Assembly (NCBI GenBank): GCA_009936825.1
Contig: JAACDV010000235.1
Coordinates: 1-9,660 of the forward strand
DNA: 9,660 bases
Source: Bacteroidota bacterium
GTDB taxonomy: Bacteria; Pseudomonadota; Alphaproteobacteria; Puniceispirillales; Puniceispirillaceae
Direction: 5' to 3'
Part shown: positions 7,360 to 9,660 of the stretch, piece by piece
How the letters are laid out: each line of letters begins with the position of its first letter
Position numbering within the stretch: position 1 is the stretch's first letter
The notes under the pieces: model-generated
What the model was told of the DNA's origin: nothing
Seen by the model: only the letters and a program-made list of their open reading frames with translations
Databases searched by the model: none
Translations under genes and position numbers: made by a program

Positions 7360-7514
7360 GTCACAGCTATCAAGAAGTTGGAGAAAAAAGCAGGTTTCGC
7401 GGTAAACTCCCGTAAGGAAGTATAAAGACCCTAAAGAGATAATAAAGACTTATGCGCTTAACAAATTATGTACTCAAAAACCGCTGAAAGAAAAATTATT
7501 CATAACCTATTTAT
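7360..7514 (-). promoter_or_regulatory. 155-nt AT-rich gap upstream of the nucleoside hydrolase with TAAAGA repeats
   Basis: Lies between the ribokinase stop and the hydrolase start. On the plus strand the heptamer TAAAGAC occurs at 7423-7429 and 7443-7449, with the related TAAAGAG at 7432-7438 between them. No convincing -35/-10 pair and no terminator hairpin after the ribokinase gene were found, so it is undecided whether the hydrolase is transcribed from here or by read-through. No open frame with coding character is present. Confidence 0.3.
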
Positions 7515-8414
7515 CTAAGACGTTTCGGCTCGGTATGATTCAAGAAAGGCGTCAACTTCACTGCGGTGCGGAATAGCGAGCGATGCCCCCGCCGCCGTAA
7601 TCTGTAAAGCCGCCGCCGCGCTGGCAGATGCAAGGGCATCAGCCAAGGATTCATCAGTAAGAGGCTGATCGGCGATCGCTGCCAAAAGATAGCCAAAGAA
7701 ACAGTCGCCGGCGCCGGTTGTATCGACCACATCAACATCAAAAGCTGGTTGGTGCAGATGTCCGGCCTCACCAAAATATTCAGCGCCATCCCCGCCGCGC
7801 GTAATCACCAAATGGGCGAGTCCGATTTCTGATGCGGGCTTGCCAAGCGTTGTTTCCAGCGCTTTGGCCTCGCCCTCATTAACCACCAGAAGGTCAGTAT
7901 GGGGCAGCAGTTCCAAGACAATTTCTGCCTCAAAAGGGGCCGCGCTATAGGCAAGCTTCAGCCCCTGCTGGCGGGCTGCTTCGGCGAATTCTTTGGCGCC
8001 ATTTGTTTCATTTTGCAGTAACACCCAGTCATTGGTACCGGCGGTTTTCAGCACTGCCAGCGCGGCCTCCATCGTAATATCCCGATTAGCGCTTGGGCAA
8101 AGCATGATCTGGTTTTCGCCGTCGCTATTCACCGCCACAATCGCATGTCCGGTTGCCAGCGCACTGTCTTGAATTTGGGATGTATCAACGCCTACCGCCT
8201 GCATTTCGCTGCGAATCCATGCGTCATCGGCATTGATTGCACCAATATGAATGACCTTTGCTCCGGCTTTGGCGAGTGCAATTGACTGGTTTGCGCCTTT
8301 ACCACCAAGCGTTCGCTGGTGGGATAGCGTTGTCAGAGTTTCACCAGCATCCGGGAAATGAGGCACCGTGTAGAAAAGATCAATATTTATCGAGCCAAAA
8401 TTGAAGATGGTCAT
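7515..8414 (-). CDS. Ribokinase-family (PfkB) sugar kinase
   Basis: ATP-dependent kinase of 299 residues, most likely phosphorylating ribose to ribose 5-phosphate. Signature 1 is GGKGANQS (37-44), the glycine pair that closes over the sugar. N179-E180 in VVNEGEA is the NxxE magnesium motif. Signature 2 is DTTGAGDCFFG (231-241), with catalytic base D237 and the anion hole in GAGD. SINID (8-12) and PDAGET (21-26) are typical sugar-binding strands of ribokinases. Length agrees with the family (about 300). The ATG at 8414 is forced by the beta-strand start, although the leader is pyrimidine-rich without a Shine-Dalgarno. Nucleoside kinase activity cannot be excluded from the sequence, but the neighbouring nucleoside hydrolase, which releases free ribose, makes ribose the best guess. 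Confidence 0.9.
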   Translation of the reverse strand: MTIFNFGSINIDLFYTVPHFPDAGETLTTLSHQRTLGGKGANQSIALAKAGAKVIHIGAINADDAWIRSEMQAVGVDTSQIQDSALATGHAIVAVNSDGENQIMLCPSANRDITMEAALAVLKTAGTNDWVLLQNETNGAKEFAEAARQQGLKLAYSAAPFEAEIVLELLPHTDLLVVNEGEAKALETTLGKPASEIGLAHLVITRGGDGAEYFGEAGHLHQPAFDVDVVDTTGAGDCFFGYLLAAIADQPLTDESLADALASASAAAALQITAAGASLAIPHRSEVDAFLESYRAETS

Positions 8415-8576
8415 CAGAAATGCCGTGAAAAATTGAAACAGAAATGAGATTAGGGCATTCTTTGGGGACGTCCAGTATTTTTACCCAATAGGTCATTTAA
8501 AATTTTACCCAATATTTGTTTTCAGTAGCTATTTTCATCTATCAAAAACAGAATTAGAACCGAGAGGCCAGATCAC
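8415..8576. promoter_or_regulatory. Divergent promoter region between ribokinase and endonuclease III genes
   Basis: A 162-nt AT-rich gap with genes reading away on both sides, so both promoters should lie here. For the plus strand, TTGTTT (8516-8521) and TATCAA (8540-8545) with an 18-nt spacer form a weak sigma-70-like pair; a good GAGAGG ribosome site follows at 8562-8567. No clear minus-strand pair was seen. The centre holds a repeated 12-mer listed separately. Confidence 0.5.
8479..8514. repeat. Two exact 12-bp direct repeats flanking an AT palindrome, possible operator
   Basis: TTTTACCCAATA occurs at 8479-8490 and again at 8503-8514, 24 bp apart start to start, with GGTCATTTAAAA between the copies. 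The 10-bp perfect palindrome TAAAATTTTA (8498-8507) overlaps the start of the second copy. Paired identical sites in a divergent promoter region suggest binding of a regulator to two sites a little over two helical turns apart. The regulator is unknown. Confidence 0.6.
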
Positions 8577-9236
8577 ATGCCCAAAACGGCCCGCTCCCGC
8601 AAGATGAAGCTTGCACATATGGAGGAATGCTTTGTTCGGTTGGCAAAACAGCTTCCCGATCCCAAAACCGAACTTAACTACAGTGATGCCTATACTCTGT
8701 TGGTTGCGGTGGTGCTGTCGGCGCAGGCAACCGATGTTGGTGTAAACCGCGCTACTCGCGGGTTATTTGCCGCCGCCGATACTCCAACAGCAATGGCCGC
8801 GCTTGGCCCGGATGGCATTGCCCATCACATCCGCACAATTGGGCTTTTCAACACCAAGGCTAAAAATGTCCACCGGCTTTCAGAAATTTTGCTTGCAGAA
8901 CATGGCGGTGTAGTTCCTCAAAGCCGGGAGGCGTTGGAGGCGTTGCCTGGTGTTGGACGTAAAACGGCCAATGTTGTTTTGAATGAGGCGTTTGGGCATC
9001 CGACAATTGCGGTTGATACACATATTTTCCGTGTTGGCAACCGCACCGGCATGGCCCCGGGCCGCACACCGGACGCCGTTGAGGTTGAGCTGGTACGGCG
9101 CGTTCCCGATACATGGAAAAAGGGCGCGCATCACTGGTTGATCCTACATGGTCGCTATACTTGCAAAGCTCGCAAGCCTGACTGTGCGTCCTGCATAATT
9201 TATGATTTCTGTCTGTTCAACGAAAAGACCGTTTAG
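8577..9236 (+). CDS. nth: Endonuclease III, DNA glycosylase/AP lyase
   Basis: Base-excision repair enzyme that removes oxidised pyrimidines from DNA and nicks the abasic site; 219 residues, close to the 211 of E. coli. The helix-hairpin-helix LPGVGRKTA (123-131) carries the catalytic lysine K129, and VDTHIFRV (146-153) carries the catalytic aspartate D147. The four cysteines C196, C203, C206 and C212 give the C-x6-C-x2-C-x5-C pattern that holds the 4Fe-4S cluster. The early LLVAVVLSAQATD (41-53) is also typical. The ATG at 8577 has GAGAGG with a 9-nt spacer. It is divergent from the nucleoside cluster, and its only link with that pathway in this window is a shared intergenic region. It converges on the next gene with a gap of 25 nt. 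Confidence 0.97.
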   Translation: MPKTARSRKMKLAHMEECFVRLAKQLPDPKTELNYSDAYTLLVAVVLSAQATDVGVNRATRGLFAAADTPTAMAALGPDGIAHHIRTIGLFNTKAKNVHRLSEILLAEHGGVVPQSREALEALPGVGRKTANVVLNEAFGHPTIAVDTHIFRVGNRTGMAPGRTPDAVEVELVRRVPDTWKKGAHHWLILHGRYTCKARKPDCASCIIYDFCLFNEKTV

Positions 9237-9252
9237 GAATATGCACCTGACG

Positions 9253-9277
9253 GTTGAATCCCTAAGGATTATTCAAC
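9253..9277. terminator. Imperfect hairpin between convergent genes, possible terminator
   Basis: GTTGAATCC (9253-9261) can pair with GGA (9266-9268) and TTCAAC (9272-9277), leaving a TTA bulge and a 4-nt loop. It sits between the end of nth and the end of the opposing gene, whose TAG overlaps the loop. There is no T-run on either side, so intrinsic termination is doubtful. Confidence 0.25.
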
Positions 9278-9660
9278 TCGCGCTTGGCTAGTTCACGGCG
9301 GCAGAGCGTTGGGTCGAGCGTCCCGTTCATCATTGGCGTGCGCCAAGCCCAGCCGGTGATCGTTTTTCCGCTGGTGCCGGGATAGACAAAGTAATCCACC
9401 ACGCAGATGGACGTGCGGTACTGCCAGATTTCGGTTTGGCCTTCGCGGCGCAACATGTCTGCCCCACCAAGGCTATTTTCCAGCTTTGCCAGAGCCGCGC
9501 CAACCAAATCTTCAGGGGAAAACTCCGCTGGTGGCGGTGGCGGCGCTGGTGGCGGCGGCGGTGCTAATGCTGCAGTCTCGGTAACGGTTTCGGTGATGGG
9601 CTTATCATCAGCCCCATCTTCAGCCCCATCTTCAGTTTTATCATTAGCTTTATCATTAGC
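9262..9660 (-). CDS. Uncharacterised protein with proline-rich linker and small C-terminal domain (5' end beyond window)
   Basis: A minus-strand frame open from the right edge to TAG at 9262, 132 visible residues; the start is outside the window. The visible part begins with five acidic tetrapeptide repeats (residues 1-20, such as ANDK and TEDG), then PITETVTETAALA. A run of ten prolines broken by one alanine (34-44) follows, and then a compact domain from about 49. This domain has ALAKLENSLGG, then REGQTEIWQYR, CVVDYFVY (residue 86 onward) and a second cysteine near the C-terminus. Short proteins with a WQYR...C-x-x-D-x-F-x-Y core and a proline-rich or lipoprotein N-terminus are common in alphaproteobacteria and seem to be envelope-associated; I recall no assigned function. 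An in-frame TTG at 9507 would start just inside the domain and is unlikely to be the true start. A signal peptide or lipobox would be expected upstream. Confidence 0.75.
   Translation of the reverse strand, partial: ANDKANDKTEDGAEDGADDKPITETVTETAALAPPPPPAPPPPPAEFSPEDLVGAALAKLENSLGGADMLRREGQTEIWQYRTSICVVDYFVYPGTSGKTITGWAWRTPMMNGTLDPTLCRRELAKRELNNP
9601..9660 (-). repeat. 12-bp tandem repeat, five in-frame units, reaching the window edge
   Basis: Five consecutive 12-nt units (9601-9612, 9613-9624, 9625-9636, 9637-9648, 9649-9660) share the core ATC-T/A-TC/T-AG on the plus strand. The two outermost are identical (TTTATCATTAGC), and the two central ones differ at one base. Read on the minus strand they encode A/T-N/E/D-D-K/G tetrapeptides. 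The array may continue past the edge. Confidence 0.85.

Noticed and set aside
8860..9134. Two minus-strand open frames opposite nth
   Set aside because: Both overlap the catalytic core of endonuclease III, and the translations look like antisense of it.

Overview
The window reads as part of a chromosome of an alphaproteobacterium, probably a free-living and possibly marine one. The grounds are the protein styles, mid-range base composition, small gaps, and a small envelope-type protein at the right edge of a kind familiar from that class. The genus cannot be fixed from the sequence alone. No tRNA, rRNA, insertion sequence, CRISPR array or phage gene was seen.

From about position 8414 down to 1, everything is on the minus strand and forms a nucleoside uptake and breakdown locus. 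In transcription order it holds: a ribokinase-family sugar kinase (8414-7515); an inosine/uridine-type nucleoside hydrolase (7359-6400); an Fe(II)/2-oxoglutarate oxygenase of the isopenicillin N synthase family (6364-5534); a periplasmic BMP-family nucleoside-binding protein (5370-4345); a double-domain ABC ATPase (4275-2752); two inner-membrane permeases (2755-1556 and 1563-277); and the first 78 codons of cytidine deaminase (234 to the left edge). The last four genes are tightly packed (ATGA overlap, 8-nt overlap, 42-nt gap). A strong hairpin followed by a T-run lies between the binding-protein gene and the ATPase gene, which would favour high binding protein and lower transporter core.

The inferred pathway is import of nucleosides through the BMP/ABC system, deamination of cytidine to uridine, hydrolysis to free base plus ribose, and phosphorylation of ribose to ribose 5-phosphate. 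The oxygenase is the unexplained member. Its gene is 35 nt downstream of the hydrolase gene and immediately ahead of the transporter, so it may oxidise a nucleobase or nucleoside; this is inference.

A 162-nt divergent intergenic region (8415-8576) carries two exact 12-bp direct repeats flanking an AT palindrome. To its right, on the plus strand, is endonuclease III (8577-9236), with intact catalytic and iron-sulfur residues. It converges on a minus-strand gene cut by the right edge (9660-9262), whose visible N-terminal part contains a 12-bp tandem repeat and a proline run. No intergenic stretch exceeds about 165 nt, and no transcriptional regulator gene is visible.
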